Shown: positions 9,314-18,391 of the stretch, piece by piece
How positions within the stretch are numbered: the first letter of the stretch is position 1
Layout of the letters: each line of letters starts with the position of its first letter
Source of the DNA: Algoriphagus ornithinivorans
Lineage (GTDB): Bacteria > Bacteroidota > Bacteroidia > Cytophagales > Cyclobacteriaceae
Length of the DNA: 64,000 nt
Reading direction: 5' to 3'
NCBI RefSeq assembly: GCF_900115305.1
Contig: NZ_FOVW01000005.1
Coordinates: 1-64,000, forward strand
Translations under genes and position numbers: made by a program
The notes under the pieces: model-generated
The model's input: only the letters and a program-made list of their open reading frames with translations
The model's database searches: none
What the model was told of the DNA's origin: nothing

Positions 9314-9677
9314 TTCGTTTACTGACTATGGATTTCGATGGGTAAAATTTGCCTTATAAAACGTATTTTGTGTATTTCATTTTTTAGAATATTATTTTTT
9401 GTAAATCATATACAACAAAATGATATTCTATAAAATCACTATTTACACCTAATAATAATAGTTTCATTCTAATTTCCAAGAGTATGGATATACGAAGCAA
9501 ATATGAAATGCAGCTTTAAAAAATCTTATTTTTCTAGAAATTCTACCATTTCCAAAAAATAGCGGTGATGAAGCTTTTTTTAGGTGACGAAATGAAAAAG
9601 GCCTGAAAAACAGGCCTCAAAATTTTTTTAAAATATTTTTGATTTTTTTTCGTTCGATTCAGCTTTCCATCTGAAAA
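9314..9677. other. AT-rich intergenic region between surface-protein genes
   Basis: 364 bases without a supported gene. The right part holds the terminator of the second SprF-like gene; the left part must contain the promoter of the SprB-repeat operon. I could not find a perfect TAnnTTTG there on the minus strand. The region is strongly A/T rich, with long A and T runs. Confidence 0.6.
9595..9617 (-). terminator. terminator after the second SprF-like gene
   Basis: A seven-pair perfect stem, 9599-9605 with 9611-9617 and an AAAAA loop, followed on the minus strand by a U run (9599-9595). It stands about 60 bases past the stop codon. Confidence 0.75.
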
Positions 9678-10709
9678 TCAGTATCTGAAGCAAGGGATAG
9701 TGCGCGCCCTAAGGTTTCTGTTTTTGGCATCTCCCCATAAAAATCTATAAGTAACTGAGACTTCATGTGCTCCCCCAGAGTTCCTCAAGCCTAATTTGGA
9801 GACAGTAAAATCATAGGAGTATCCTATGTCCAGACCGGTCGGAAGTGATACTCCTACTAAGCCGATAATTGACTCATTGTTGGGTAAGGAGTTTTTGGTA
9901 GGTAAACCTCTATACCAAAGTCCCAATACCAATGGATCCAGGTACAACTGCGTGCCAATATCCAATTGATTAAAAGGATCTTGTTGTTTGTAATTAAATG
10001 CAAATGAAATCGCCCGTTCTTGGTAGGCATGGGTAAAATAATCCCTTCTTCCTCCCGTGAAATCAAACTTGAATCCCCCTTGAGCTGAAAGCTTCATCGG
10101 GAGTTTGGACATTTGACCTTCCACAAAAGAAACATTAGGCTCACTGAGATGATGCGCAGAAGCACCTAACCAGAAGTTTTTACTGTAAAACATCCCCCCT
10201 AGAGCAAAATCAAAAAAGTTGTATCTACTGTCAATCGGAATCCCATCCAGCTCGTCTGTAATGCCGCCGATTGTTCCATTGATGATATCAATTTGAGTTC
10301 CGAAAACCAAGTCAGAGAAAAAAGCATCCCGCTGCATATAACTTGCTTGCCCACCAAGTCTAAAAAAGGTTTCCTGTCCCAACTGCAATTTATAAGCATA
10401 GGAAAGTCCTACCTCATTGGTGGCTAGATTAGCCATACTTTCTCTATTGCCATTGAAAATAAGACCAATACCACTATTGTAGTCAAAAATATAATGGTCA
10501 ATGTAAAATGAATAGGAATTGAAATTTTGGTCCAGACCAGGCCATTGATTTCGGTAATTGACGCCAATTCTGGTGAGCTCGGAAGCGCCTGTCAATGCTG
10601 GATTCAGATAAAGAGGAGCGGCATAGAATTGAGAATACTGTACATCCTGAGCTAAGGAGTTTATCCCTAGCCCCAGTAAAAGTACCAATCCTATTAATTT
10701 CCTCACCAT
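9678..10709 (-). CDS. PorP/SprF family outer-membrane protein, second copy
   Basis: About 343 residues. Signal peptide ends SLAQ, followed by the same opening (DVQYSQFYAAPLYLNPA, TRIGVNYRNQWPGLDQ) and a barrel that aligns over its full length with the copy at 6218-7243. This suggests a tandem duplication around the SprB-repeat gene. No repeat or sorting-domain protein lies directly upstream, so this copy is an orphan or shares the same partner. The frame is open to a TTG at 10730. I prefer the ATG at 10709, because AGGAGG (10726-10721) stands 11 bases upstream of it, an unusually clear ribosome binding site for this phylum. Confidence 0.92.
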   Translation of the reverse strand: MVRKLIGLVLLLGLGINSLAQDVQYSQFYAAPLYLNPALTGASELTRIGVNYRNQWPGLDQNFNSYSFYIDHYIFDYNSGIGLIFNGNRESMANLATNEVGLSYAYKLQLGQETFFRLGGQASYMQRDAFFSDLVFGTQIDIINGTIGGITDELDGIPIDSRYNFFDFALGGMFYSKNFWLGASAHHLSEPNVSFVEGQMSKLPMKLSAQGGFKFDFTGGRRDYFTHAYQERAISFAFNYKQQDPFNQLDIGTQLYLDPLVLGLWYRGLPTKNSLPNNESIIGLVGVSLPTGLDIGYSYDFTVSKLGLRNSGGAHEVSVTYRFLWGDAKNRNLRARTIPCFRY

Positions 10710-10720
10710 ACGTAATCCCA

Positions 10721-10726
10721 CCTCCT
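10721..10726 (-). promoter_or_regulatory. strong ribosome binding site (AGGAGG) for the second SprF-like gene
   Basis: AGGAGG on the minus strand, 11 bases before the ATG at 10709. Nearly all other genes here lack such a motif, as is usual in Bacteroidota, so it both fixes the start and hints at high translation. Confidence 0.6.
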
Positions 10727-10915
10727 GCAAATTAGCTATTAGCCAATTGGCAAAAGAATTTTGAATGTTAAAAGGTTATGAAACTACTAGGGCTTATGAT
10801 TGGGGTGATCAATCAATTATTTGTTTCTGACCTTTTTTAACTAAACTATAGATCTATAATCACCCTCGATATTCAATAACTATACCAAAGACTTCTTGCC
10901 TTTGGAAACATTCGA

Positions 10916-12148
10916 CTAAATATCGATAACCACTTGATTTCTAGTCAAATCCTCTATCGTCTCTCTAGTCCTGATTAAATGGGGTTTCCCTTCCCATACT
11001 AAAACTTCGGCAGGCCTTAATCGGGAGTTATAATTAGAAGCCATGCTAAACCCGTAAGCCCCGGCATTTTTGATTACCAAAATGTCACCTTCTCTTACTT
11101 CAGAAAGCTCCCTGTCTGAAGCAATGGTATCAGTTTCACAGATATATCCGACGATATTATACGTATGAGTGTTTCCATCGGGATTGCTCAAATTATAGAC
11201 ATCATGATAAGCATCATATAGCATGGGCCTCAACAAATGATTCAGGCCGGAATCAACACCTGCAAAAGTGATGGTAGGTGTCTTCTTTACTACATTGGTT
11301 TTCACCAGCAAGTACCCCGACTCACTGACCAAAAACTTACCTGGTTCTAGCCACAGCTCCAATTGCTTCCCATATTTTTCACAAAATTGCTGAAAAGCCT
11401 TGCTAACCTTTTCTCCAACTTCCTGAATATCCGTTCTCGGATCTCCTTCCTTATAGGCAACCTTAAACCCTCCTCCACAATCGATAAACTCCAGGTCTGG
11501 AAACTTAAACGCCGTTTCGAATAAAACATTGGCTCCTCTTAAGAATATTTCTGCATCTAAAATATCAGATCCGGTATGCACATGAAGCCCAAGGATCCTG
11601 AGGTTTTTTTCTTTGACAATTTCCAGAATTTCAGGAAGTTGCTCTATGGAAATCCCGAATTTACTTGCCTTATGACCTACGGAAATTTTGATATTCCCTC
11701 CAGCCATGATGTGAGGATTGATCCGGATACAAGCGCCCACTTTGTTTCCATAGACCTCACCAAATTTTCGCATCAAAGGAAGACTGTCCAAATTGATCAT
11801 TACCCCCAAGTCTACAGCCTCCTGAATCTCATCAAAGCCTACTCCGCTCGGAGTATACATGATTTCTGAAGGCTGAAAACCTGCCATCAATCCCAATCTC
11901 ACCTCCTCCAAGGAGACTGCATCCACTCCAGCACCCGCATTTTTGATCAGTTTGAGTATACTGATATTGGATAAAGCCTTGGTCGCGTACTTTATTTTTA
12001 AAGGTACTCCCTGAAAAGCCTTTTGAATAGCATGCACTTGATTGGTGATTTTCTCACCGTCATACACGTAAAGAGGCGTTCCATATTTTTCAGCAATAGA
12101 TTCCAAGGAAATTCCTTGAATATGAGTAGGTTTAATAGCTTGTGGCAT
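10916..12148 (-). CDS. lysA: diaminopimelate decarboxylase
   Basis: Catalyses the last step of lysine synthesis, meso-diaminopimelate to L-lysine plus CO2, with pyridoxal phosphate. Fold type III signatures are present: the PLP lysine in KYATKALSN, the glycine loop CGGGFKVAY, the HVHTGSDI strand and the active-site CETDTIASDREL of the C-terminal barrel. At about 410 residues the length is normal. The frame continues to a GTG at 12166, but the first base of that codon belongs to a perfect promoter element (12166-12173), so I use the ATG at 12148 (MPQAIKP). It competes for diaminopimelate with peptidoglycan synthesis; lysC, the first enzyme of the pathway, lies about 9 kb away. Confidence 0.96.
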   Translation of the reverse strand: MPQAIKPTHIQGISLESIAEKYGTPLYVYDGEKITNQVHAIQKAFQGVPLKIKYATKALSNISILKLIKNAGAGVDAVSLEEVRLGLMAGFQPSEIMYTPSGVGFDEIQEAVDLGVMINLDSLPLMRKFGEVYGNKVGACIRINPHIMAGGNIKISVGHKASKFGISIEQLPEILEIVKEKNLRILGLHVHTGSDILDAEIFLRGANVLFETAFKFPDLEFIDCGGGFKVAYKEGDPRTDIQEVGEKVSKAFQQFCEKYGKQLELWLEPGKFLVSESGYLLVKTNVVKKTPTITFAGVDSGLNHLLRPMLYDAYHDVYNLSNPDGNTHTYNIVGYICETDTIASDRELSEVREGDILVIKNAGAYGFSMASNYNSRLRPAEVLVWEGKPHLIRTRETIEDLTRNQVVIDI

Positions 12149-12165
12149 GTTCTCAAATTTGGCCA

Positions 12166-12173
12166 CAAAGATA
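12166..12173 (-). promoter_or_regulatory. -7 promoter element for lysA
   Basis: TATCTTTG on the minus strand, an exact TAnnTTTG. Transcription would begin near 12161, giving a leader of about 13 bases before the ATG at 12148. It excludes the upstream GTG as the start. No -33 TTG at the expected spacing. Confidence 0.5.
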
Positions 12174-12326
12174 GTTAAATAGCCCTAGAATGAAGAATAA
12201 ATAGCCCTCAATTAGCATCTCAACGGGGCTTTCTTGATACAAATTCCCGTTTAAACTTGCCTTCAATGGTCTTTCATTCAAGCCGTTAAATATTGTTAAC
12301 CCTACCTTTCTCCCCCGATAAGCCTT

Positions 12327-12334
12327 TAAATTTG
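12327..12334 (+). promoter_or_regulatory. -7 promoter element for the RprX-like kinase operon
   Basis: TAAATTTG, an exact TAnnTTTG match, ends five bases before the ATG at 12339. If it is used, the transcript would be leaderless or nearly so. No -33 element is evident. Confidence 0.4.
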
Positions 12335-12338
12335 TAAC

Positions 12339-14051
12339 ATGTCCAAAAATAAGATCACTCTAATAATTGTATTAATGTCCGTAGCCAGCCTAGGCTTGGT
12401 GGGATTTCAATATTATTGGGTGAGAAATGCTATCCGAATCAATCAGGAAAGGTTTGATCAGGATGTCTATCAAGCTTTGGCAGGGACCACCGATCAACTC
12501 GAAAAGAGTGAGGCTAGTGACGTTTTGCTAAGCCAATTAATGAAAGATCCCATTCTTCAAAAATCTCTTTTTGAGAAAATTGAACCTATTGATTTTGAAA
12601 TTCGTCCCAAATCAGGTTTTAGAAGAGGGCCGTCTATCATCGATACCTTAAAAATTACTCCCGTTCCTCAGGTCAGTGCTACTTTCAGAAGGATGCTGGA
12701 ATCCAGAGGGATTGACTTATCCGTTTTACAGGAAATGGAAAGATTTTTTACACTTATGACACCTGAGGTAGCCTCTACTATTTTTACACCGGATGAAATG
12801 GCGATCCTTTTGGAGGAAAAGGAGAGGCAGCTACAATACCTCAGCCAGGTGGAAGTATACAGCTTGGGGCCAACAGGGAGCTACTTAGATCCAAACTTCG
12901 AAAAAGAGGTAAATGTCTCCGAGGATGCCTTGGAAAAAATCAAAAAGACCAATCTCAAAATTGACCTGATTAACCAAACTTGGGAAGAAATGGCAGCTGG
13001 GCAAAAAGCCATTTTAAACCGCCTTGATACTTCTCAGGTAAGAAAACTGGTTAAAAATCACCTATTGGAAAGAGGAATTTATGAAGATTTCGAATTGGGT
13101 CTGTTAAAAGACGATGGTCTATTGATGCCTATCGGACCTGTTTCTGAACCATTTCGACTAGTTCAATATGGGATACAAGCCAAGCTTTTCCCCAATGACA
13201 TTTTTGGAAAGGAGAATTACCTCTACATTTTCTTTCCGGAAAAAAACAACCACGTCCTTCGTCAGGTATGGCTACCCGTATCTTCCTCCATCTTATTTAT
13301 CGGGGTAATAATCTGGTGTTTCATCTATGCTATCCGTGTCATTTTCAAGCAAAAAGCGCTTTCGGATACAAAAAATGATTTCATCAATAACATGACTCAT
13401 GAGTTTAAAACTCCATTAGCGACGGTGAGCTTGGCGGTGGAAGCACTACAGGACCCTGAACTTTCATCTCAGGATAAATTTAGAACCCGGTATTTAGGCA
13501 TTATTAAAGATGAAAATAAGAGGCTTGTTGCCCAAGTAGAAAACGTATTGCAGGCAGCTGCGTTAGATAAGAAGGATTTTAAACTTAAGGTGGAAGACAT
13601 CGACCTTTCCGAACTCCTAGAGAATGCAGTGGATCATTTTTCATTGCAGATAGAAAAAAGGGAAGGGAATATTGAGTTTGAAAATGAACTGAGCGATGGA
13701 CTGATAGAAGGAGATTTGTTTCATGTTACTCATATATTCAATAATCTCCTCGACAATGCCAATAAGTATAGTAGGGAAAAGCCCACTATTCATATCAAGG
13801 CTTGGGAAAATGAAGAACAAGTTTGGGTAAGTATTTCGGACCAAGGAATAGGAATGAATAAAGATGCCCAGAAGAAAATATTTGATAAATTTTATCGCGT
13901 ACCAACTGGAAACCTCCACGATGTAAAAGGATTTGGATTGGGCCTTTCTTATGTAAAAACCATGCTAGAAGCCCATAAAGGAGAAATTCAAGTACAGAGT
14001 GAGTTGGGAAAAGGAAGTACATTCACAATTAATCTACCCAAAAAACAATGA
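12339..14051 (+). CDS. membrane sensor histidine kinase, RprX-like
   Basis: 570 residues. TM1 is at about 6-27, a large periplasmic sensor region of about 280 residues follows, and TM2 is at about 312-336. Then come a HisKA domain with the phospho-acceptor H354 in NNMTHEFKTPLA and a HATPase_c domain with an N box (NNLLDNANK), a G1 box (SDQGIGM) and a G2 box (KGFGLGLSYVK). The architecture and the direct coupling to an OmpR-type regulator match the RprX/RprY pair of Bacteroides. The stop overlaps the regulator start by four bases (ATGA). The periplasmic region resembles no sensor domain that I recognise, so the signal is unknown. Confidence 0.93.
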   Translation: MSKNKITLIIVLMSVASLGLVGFQYYWVRNAIRINQERFDQDVYQALAGTTDQLEKSEASDVLLSQLMKDPILQKSLFEKIEPIDFEIRPKSGFRRGPSIIDTLKITPVPQVSATFRRMLESRGIDLSVLQEMERFFTLMTPEVASTIFTPDEMAILLEEKERQLQYLSQVEVYSLGPTGSYLDPNFEKEVNVSEDALEKIKKTNLKIDLINQTWEEMAAGQKAILNRLDTSQVRKLVKNHLLERGIYEDFELGLLKDDGLLMPIGPVSEPFRLVQYGIQAKLFPNDIFGKENYLYIFFPEKNNHVLRQVWLPVSSSILFIGVIIWCFIYAIRVIFKQKALSDTKNDFINNMTHEFKTPLATVSLAVEALQDPELSSQDKFRTRYLGIIKDENKRLVAQVENVLQAAALDKKDFKLKVEDIDLSELLENAVDHFSLQIEKREGNIEFENELSDGLIEGDLFHVTHIFNNLLDNANKYSREKPTIHIKAWENEEQVWVSISDQGIGMNKDAQKKIFDKFYRVPTGNLHDVKGFGLGLSYVKTMLEAHKGEIQVQSELGKGSTFTINLPKKQ

Positions 14052-14743
14052 GCAAAGCAAAACTACTAGTGGTGGAAGATGACCCAAATTTGGGTGATAT
14101 CTTAAAGGAATATCTCGAAATGAAAGGCTATGAGCCCACACTTTGCCGGGATGGGGAAGAAGGATGGAATAAATTCAAAAAAGATAAATACGACCTTTGC
14201 CTTTTGGACATCATGATGCCCAAAAAGGATGGCTTTACCTTAGCAAAGGAAATCAAAAAAGTACAGGATGATCTCCCTATTCTGTTTTTGACTGCGAAAA
14301 ACCAAAAAGACGATATCATCGAAGGATTAAAAATCGGAGCAGATGATTATCTCACCAAGCCTTTCAGCATGGAGGAATTGTTGTTGAGGGTCAATGCAAT
14401 TTTGAGAAGAACTCAAAAATCGACTGAAGTAGAAGCCTTGAAAGTTTACAATTTTGGAGATTTTGAATTGCATTACGATGAGCAAGTCCTTGATGGCCCG
14501 AAAGGCAAGCATAAACTCACTTCTAAAGAAAATGAATTGCTGAGACTCCTAGCTTCGGAGATGAATAGATTGGTCAATCGATCTCACGCACTCAAGCAAA
14601 TCTGGGGAGATGACAGCTACTTCAACGCCAGAAGTATGGACGTTTATTTGAGTAAAATTCGAAAGATATTAAAAGACGACCCCAAAGTTCAGATCATAAC
14701 GGTACATGGAGAAGGCTTTAAACTGATTGTTGGGGAATCTTAA
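14048..14743 (+). CDS. OmpR-family response regulator, RprY-like
   Basis: 231 residues. The receiver domain has acidic residues at 10-12, phospho-acceptor D54 in LLDIMMP, T82 and K104 (LTKPFS). The C-terminal winged-helix DNA-binding domain runs from about residue 135 and ends in the typical VHGEGFKLIV hairpin. It overlaps the kinase gene by four bases, so it is the cognate partner. RprY in related organisms binds promoters linked to stress and central metabolism, but no target is visible here. The unit ends in a strong terminator. Confidence 0.94.
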   Translation: MSKAKLLVVEDDPNLGDILKEYLEMKGYEPTLCRDGEEGWNKFKKDKYDLCLLDIMMPKKDGFTLAKEIKKVQDDLPILFLTAKNQKDDIIEGLKIGADDYLTKPFSMEELLLRVNAILRRTQKSTEVEALKVYNFGDFELHYDEQVLDGPKGKHKLTSKENELLRLLASEMNRLVNRSHALKQIWGDDSYFNARSMDVYLSKIRKILKDDPKVQIITVHGEGFKLIVGES

Positions 14744-14762
14744 TTCAAAATAACCCAAATCC

Positions 14763-14790
14763 AACCGTGAGTTCGCTCACGGTTTTTTTT
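14763..14790 (+). terminator. terminator with UUCG tetraloop after the RprY-like gene
   Basis: A perfect nine-pair stem, 14763-14771 with 14776-14784, closed by a TTCG loop and followed by a T run to 14790. UUCG loops are exceptionally stable. The convergent epimerase gene ends at 14789, so the T run overlaps its stop. Confidence 0.92.
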
Positions 14791-15799
14791 ATACTAAAAC
14801 CACTCCAATGCCATTCCTTTCAGGGAAGGTCACTTTTTCGGGGCTAATTTTAACTCCATCTGCCGGATCTTTTGCCAACAACATCGCCCCATCCATATCT
14901 ACATAATCCAAAAGTGGAGCGATATGAGCGATCGCAGAAATTCCCACCGAGGATTCAGTCATACAACCCACCATGGTTTTCATTCCCAATCTTTTCGCTT
15001 CTTGAATCATTCTCAAACCCGGAGTAATCCCGCCTGCCTTCACCAACTTGACATTAATCGCGTGAAAAAGACCGTGGCATTTTTTCACATCTTCTTCTAC
15101 AATACAACTCTCATCTGCCATTACAGGCAACTTGGAATGCAAGTACACCTCCCGCATTCCTTCCAAGTCATCCTTGCCTAAAGGCTGCTCCATAAATTCC
15201 ACTCCTAATTTGACCAATTCTTCAGAGTTTCGGATGGCCTCCTCAGCCGTCCAAGCGCAATTTGCATCTATTCTGAAAACAGCATCGGTATGCTTCCTCA
15301 GTTCCTTCACAATTGCCAGATCATCGTGAGTTCCTAATTTGATTTTATAAATAGGCCAATCCACCTCCTTCATTTTCTGAACCATCTTTTCAATGCTGGC
15401 AATTCCTATGGTGAAGTTGGTGGTGGGGATGTTTTCAGGATTTAACTGAAGATATTGATATAGCTTTTGCCCCTTCCTTTTTGTGAATAGATCCCAAGCG
15501 GCCATATCCAGTGCACATTGAGCAAAGGGGTTGCCTTTGAAATAATCATTACCCATGGCCCAGAGCGTTTCTGGATTAACCGTTTTAGCATCTTCCAAAA
15601 CAGGTCTAAATGCTTCCAAGGCTTCCGTCATAGTATCAATTGTGACGCCGTAGAAGGGGTTGGTAGTGGACTCGCCTATACCGAAAAAACCTGCATCCTC
15701 CAATGTCACGATGAGTGTATCCTGAATATCCCTGCTTTGATGGGCAATCGTGAAGGTATGTCTGAGTGGTAAATCAAATACTTGATAAGATAATTTCAT
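14789..15799 (-). CDS. L-Ala-D/L-Glu (dipeptide) epimerase, enolase superfamily
   Basis: About 336 residues. Converts L-Ala-D-Glu from murein peptides to L-Ala-L-Glu, or epimerises related dipeptides. Enolase-superfamily catalytic and metal positions are visible: the KxK motif (YKIKLG, K152 and K154), D178 in RIDAN, E204 in MEQPL, D229 in ADES and the second lysine in NVKLVKAGG. The ATG at 15799 (MKLSYQVFDL) gives the family's normal N terminus; the frame runs 15 codons further upstream without support. The gene diverges from an M14 peptidase gene with under 100 bases between them, consistent with peptidoglycan peptide salvage. Confidence 0.88.
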   Translation of the reverse strand: MKLSYQVFDLPLRHTFTIAHQSRDIQDTLIVTLEDAGFFGIGESTTNPFYGVTIDTMTEALEAFRPVLEDAKTVNPETLWAMGNDYFKGNPFAQCALDMAAWDLFTKRKGQKLYQYLQLNPENIPTTNFTIGIASIEKMVQKMKEVDWPIYKIKLGTHDDLAIVKELRKHTDAVFRIDANCAWTAEEAIRNSEELVKLGVEFMEQPLGKDDLEGMREVYLHSKLPVMADESCIVEEDVKKCHGLFHAINVKLVKAGGITPGLRMIQEAKRLGMKTMVGCMTESSVGISAIAHIAPLLDYVDMDGAMLLAKDPADGVKISPEKVTFPERNGIGVVLV

Positions 15800-15893
15800 G
15801 CGAAGAAAAGAGTCTGAATTGTAAGTAATAGGCCGATTTTTCAACAGAAGATTCCTAGATTTACTTCTATTCCTATCCTATCTGTTTGAAAAC

Positions 15894-17375
15894 ATGAAAA
15901 TAATGAAGAGAAATCAATTTAGCCTGTTTTTGCTGTTTTTAGTTTTTATTATTGGATGCAAAACGGCAAATGAAGAAAAGTTTGAAAGCCTGGATACTCC
16001 TTTTTTGGAAAGTGCCTTTGAAAGATTTAAGGAGCCCGCTATTACTCATAGAAGATTCAAGCAAGCTGATTTACAACCATTGATTCAAAAGCATCAAAAT
16101 TCTTTTCAAATAACAGAGTTGGGGAAATCAGTAGAAGGAAGATCCATAACATCTTTGGATTGGGGTAAGGGTTCAACCAAGGTCATGCTTTGGTCTCAGA
16201 TGCATGGAAATGAAAGCACCGCTACCATGGCTTTATTTGATCTTTTCAATTTCTTGGAAGCATCCGGAGACGAATTTGATAGCTTGAGAAGTCTTCTGAA
16301 AACTTCCCTCAGCCTCAAGTTTATTCCCATGATCAACCCTGACGGAGCGGAAGTATTTCAAAGGAGAAATGCTTTGGACATAGATTTAAATAGGGATGCA
16401 ATTTCTCAGATTTCTCCGGAAGCCGTGATTCTAAAAAATGCCAGAGACAGCTTTGAGCCCGAATTCGGGTTTAACCTACATGACCAACAGGTTTATTATA
16501 ATGTGGTTAATACAGCGAAGCAGGCAACTATTTCTGTTCTAGCTCCTGCCTATAATTATGAAACAGAAATCAATGAGGTAAGAGGAAGAGCCATGAAAAC
16601 CATAGTGGGAATGAACAGGCTTTTACAAGAGCTTATTCCCGGACAGGTAGGAAAGTATGACGATGCATTTGAGCCACGAGCTTTTGGAGATAATATCCAA
16701 AAATGGGGAACCAGTACGATCCTGATTGAATCTGGAGGCTATGTCGGTGACCCAGAAAAGCAGTATATCCGTAAATTAAACTTCCTGATAATCCTGAATG
16801 CTCTACATCAAATTTCCACCCAATCCTACGAACAGCATAGCATTGATGAATACTTTGCAATTCCTGACAACGATCTGCAATTGGTCGACCTGATCATCAA
16901 AGAGATGCAGGTAGAAGTTGAGGGGAAAAAATTCCCGGTCGATATTGCGATTCGGAGAAGAGAAAGCAATGCAGACAGTACGTTTTATGTTACTGGAAAC
17001 GTGGAAGATTTAGGAGATATGCAGGTCTATTTTGGCTTTGAAGAAATAGATGCAACAGGTTTAAGTTTTAAGGAAGGCAAAGTATTCGAGCAAGAATTTG
17101 AAAACTTGGCAGCTATCAGTTCAGAAGAAGCGATGGAGCTGTTGAGACAAGGCTATTTGGGAGTTAAGATAAAAAATGGAAAGCCTGGAGAACTTCATCA
17201 ATTACCCATTCTGGTTTTACAGAGTAAAAAAGATTTCAATTTCGGCTGGAAGACAGGCTCTTCGCCAAACTTCTTTTTAGCAGAAGGCGATTTACTGAAA
17301 TACGCAATCGTAAATGGATATCTCATTGACCTTGAAAACCCTGAAGAACAGGTTCTAAAGCAGCGGGTTTTCTAA
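15894..17375 (+). CDS. M14 family zinc carboxypeptidase, lipoprotein
   Basis: 493 residues with a lipoprotein signal ending IIGC at Cys22. The M14 domain shows zinc ligands H104 and E107 (MHGNES), NPDG at 148-151, an arginine-containing DLNRD loop, the third zinc ligand H196 (NLHDQQ) and the probable general base E279 (LIESGG). The C-terminal ~190 residues have no recognisable motif. M14 enzymes remove C-terminal residues from peptides; members acting on murein peptides are known, and the divergent dipeptide epimerase makes that attractive here, though unproven. A second ATG three codons in is possible. Confidence 0.88.
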   Translation: MKIMKRNQFSLFLLFLVFIIGCKTANEEKFESLDTPFLESAFERFKEPAITHRRFKQADLQPLIQKHQNSFQITELGKSVEGRSITSLDWGKGSTKVMLWSQMHGNESTATMALFDLFNFLEASGDEFDSLRSLLKTSLSLKFIPMINPDGAEVFQRRNALDIDLNRDAISQISPEAVILKNARDSFEPEFGFNLHDQQVYYNVVNTAKQATISVLAPAYNYETEINEVRGRAMKTIVGMNRLLQELIPGQVGKYDDAFEPRAFGDNIQKWGTSTILIESGGYVGDPEKQYIRKLNFLIILNALHQISTQSYEQHSIDEYFAIPDNDLQLVDLIIKEMQVEVEGKKFPVDIAIRRRESNADSTFYVTGNVEDLGDMQVYFGFEEIDATGLSFKEGKVFEQEFENLAAISSEEAMELLRQGYLGVKIKNGKPGELHQLPILVLQSKKDFNFGWKTGSSPNFFLAEGDLLKYAIVNGYLIDLENPEEQVLKQRVF

Positions 17376-17400
17376 GCGTTAAAATTTATGAATTGACCAA

Positions 17401-17428
17401 AAGCCTGGATTCTTTCCGGGCTTTTTTT
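17401..17428 (+). terminator. terminator after the M14 peptidase gene
   Basis: An eight-pair stem, 17401-17408 with 17416-17423 and one wobble, followed by a T run to 17428. Confidence 0.82.
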
Positions 17429-17466
17429 CGTATAAAATTTTTATATTAATCCATTAACAAACCACT

Positions 17467-18192
17467 ATGAAAGCATCTTCCATTATTTTTTCTTTGGCTA
17501 TAGTTCTTTCTTCTATCGTACTGGGTCATGCAGTAATCAACCGAAACAGGCCGCAAGGCACCATTAATGTGACGGGCTTGGGAGAAAGTAATTTTACTTC
17601 TGACCTGATCGTATGGGAGGGAAATTTCAGTAGGGAAAGCAAAGACCTTCAAACTGCCTATTCCAATCTGGAAAAAGATCGCGAATCGGTCACAACCTAT
17701 TTAGTTTCCAAAGGAATTCCGAAGGAACAATTGGTTTTCAACGCGGTCATCACAAACCCCCAATATCAGCAAAACTACTCCAACGACGGAAGATACATGG
17801 GACAAACCTTTACTGGATATCAATTGAGTCAATCCTTACAAATTGAATCTAAGGAAGTAGAAAAGGTGGAAAAAATCAGCCGGGAAATCACGGAATTATT
17901 AAATCAAGGAATTGCTTTTTACTCCCAACAGCCCCGATACTACTATACCGAACTAGAGTCGCTCAAGCTGGAAATGATAGCAAAGGCAACTGAAGATGCC
18001 AGAATTCGCGCTGAGCGCATCGCTGAAAATTCAGAGGCAAAACTAGGCGATTTGATTTCTGCCAATATGGGAGTTTTTCAAATCACCGGACAAAACTCAG
18101 GAGAAGATTATTCCTGGGGAGGAGCCTTTAACACCAGTTCAAAAAACAAAACTGCATCCATCACCATGAAATTGGTTTTTGAATCAAATTAA
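17467..18192 (+). CDS. SIMPL (DUF541) domain periplasmic protein
   Basis: 241 residues. An N-terminal signal anchor (about residues 5-22) is followed by the SIMPL domain, recognised by the opening GTINVTGLGESNFTSD, the central VFNAVIT strand, and late helices (EDARIRAERIAENSEAKLG). Proteins of this family (including E. coli YggE) are periplasmic and associated with oxidative or envelope stress, but no reaction is known. The gene stands alone between a terminator and a 200-base gap. Confidence 0.85.
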   Translation: MKASSIIFSLAIVLSSIVLGHAVINRNRPQGTINVTGLGESNFTSDLIVWEGNFSRESKDLQTAYSNLEKDRESVTTYLVSKGIPKEQLVFNAVITNPQYQQNYSNDGRYMGQTFTGYQLSQSLQIESKEVEKVEKISREITELLNQGIAFYSQQPRYYYTELESLKLEMIAKATEDARIRAERIAENSEAKLGDLISANMGVFQITGQNSGEDYSWGGAFNTSSKNKTASITMKLVFESN

Positions 18193-18267
18193 TGTCTATA
18201 TCCGCTTTTTCACCACTAAATAGATAATATTGCTTAGTAATAGGCAAAAGGATCAGAATTCGGGAAG

Positions 18268-18295
18268 CTTCGGTCTTCGGTCTTCACTCTTCAAT
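18268..18295 (+). repeat. imperfect 7-base tandem repeat in the intergenic gap
   Basis: Four adjacent heptamers: CTTCGGT, CTTCGGT, CTTCACT and CTTCAAT. They sit in the 200-base space between the SIMPL and CIA30 genes. No function is evident; slippage could alter the copy number. Confidence 0.5.
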
Positions 18296-18391
18296 CGGTC
18301 AAGCAAAGAAAATATAGTAACTGGCAGACTTGCAGACAACCATACAAATTTATTTTTCCAAACAATTTCTCAGCCAGTGGATTCTATCTAA

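Noticed and set aside
10885-10905. Hairpin past lysA
   Set aside because: Only six pairs and no U run on the relevant strand, so not called as a terminator.
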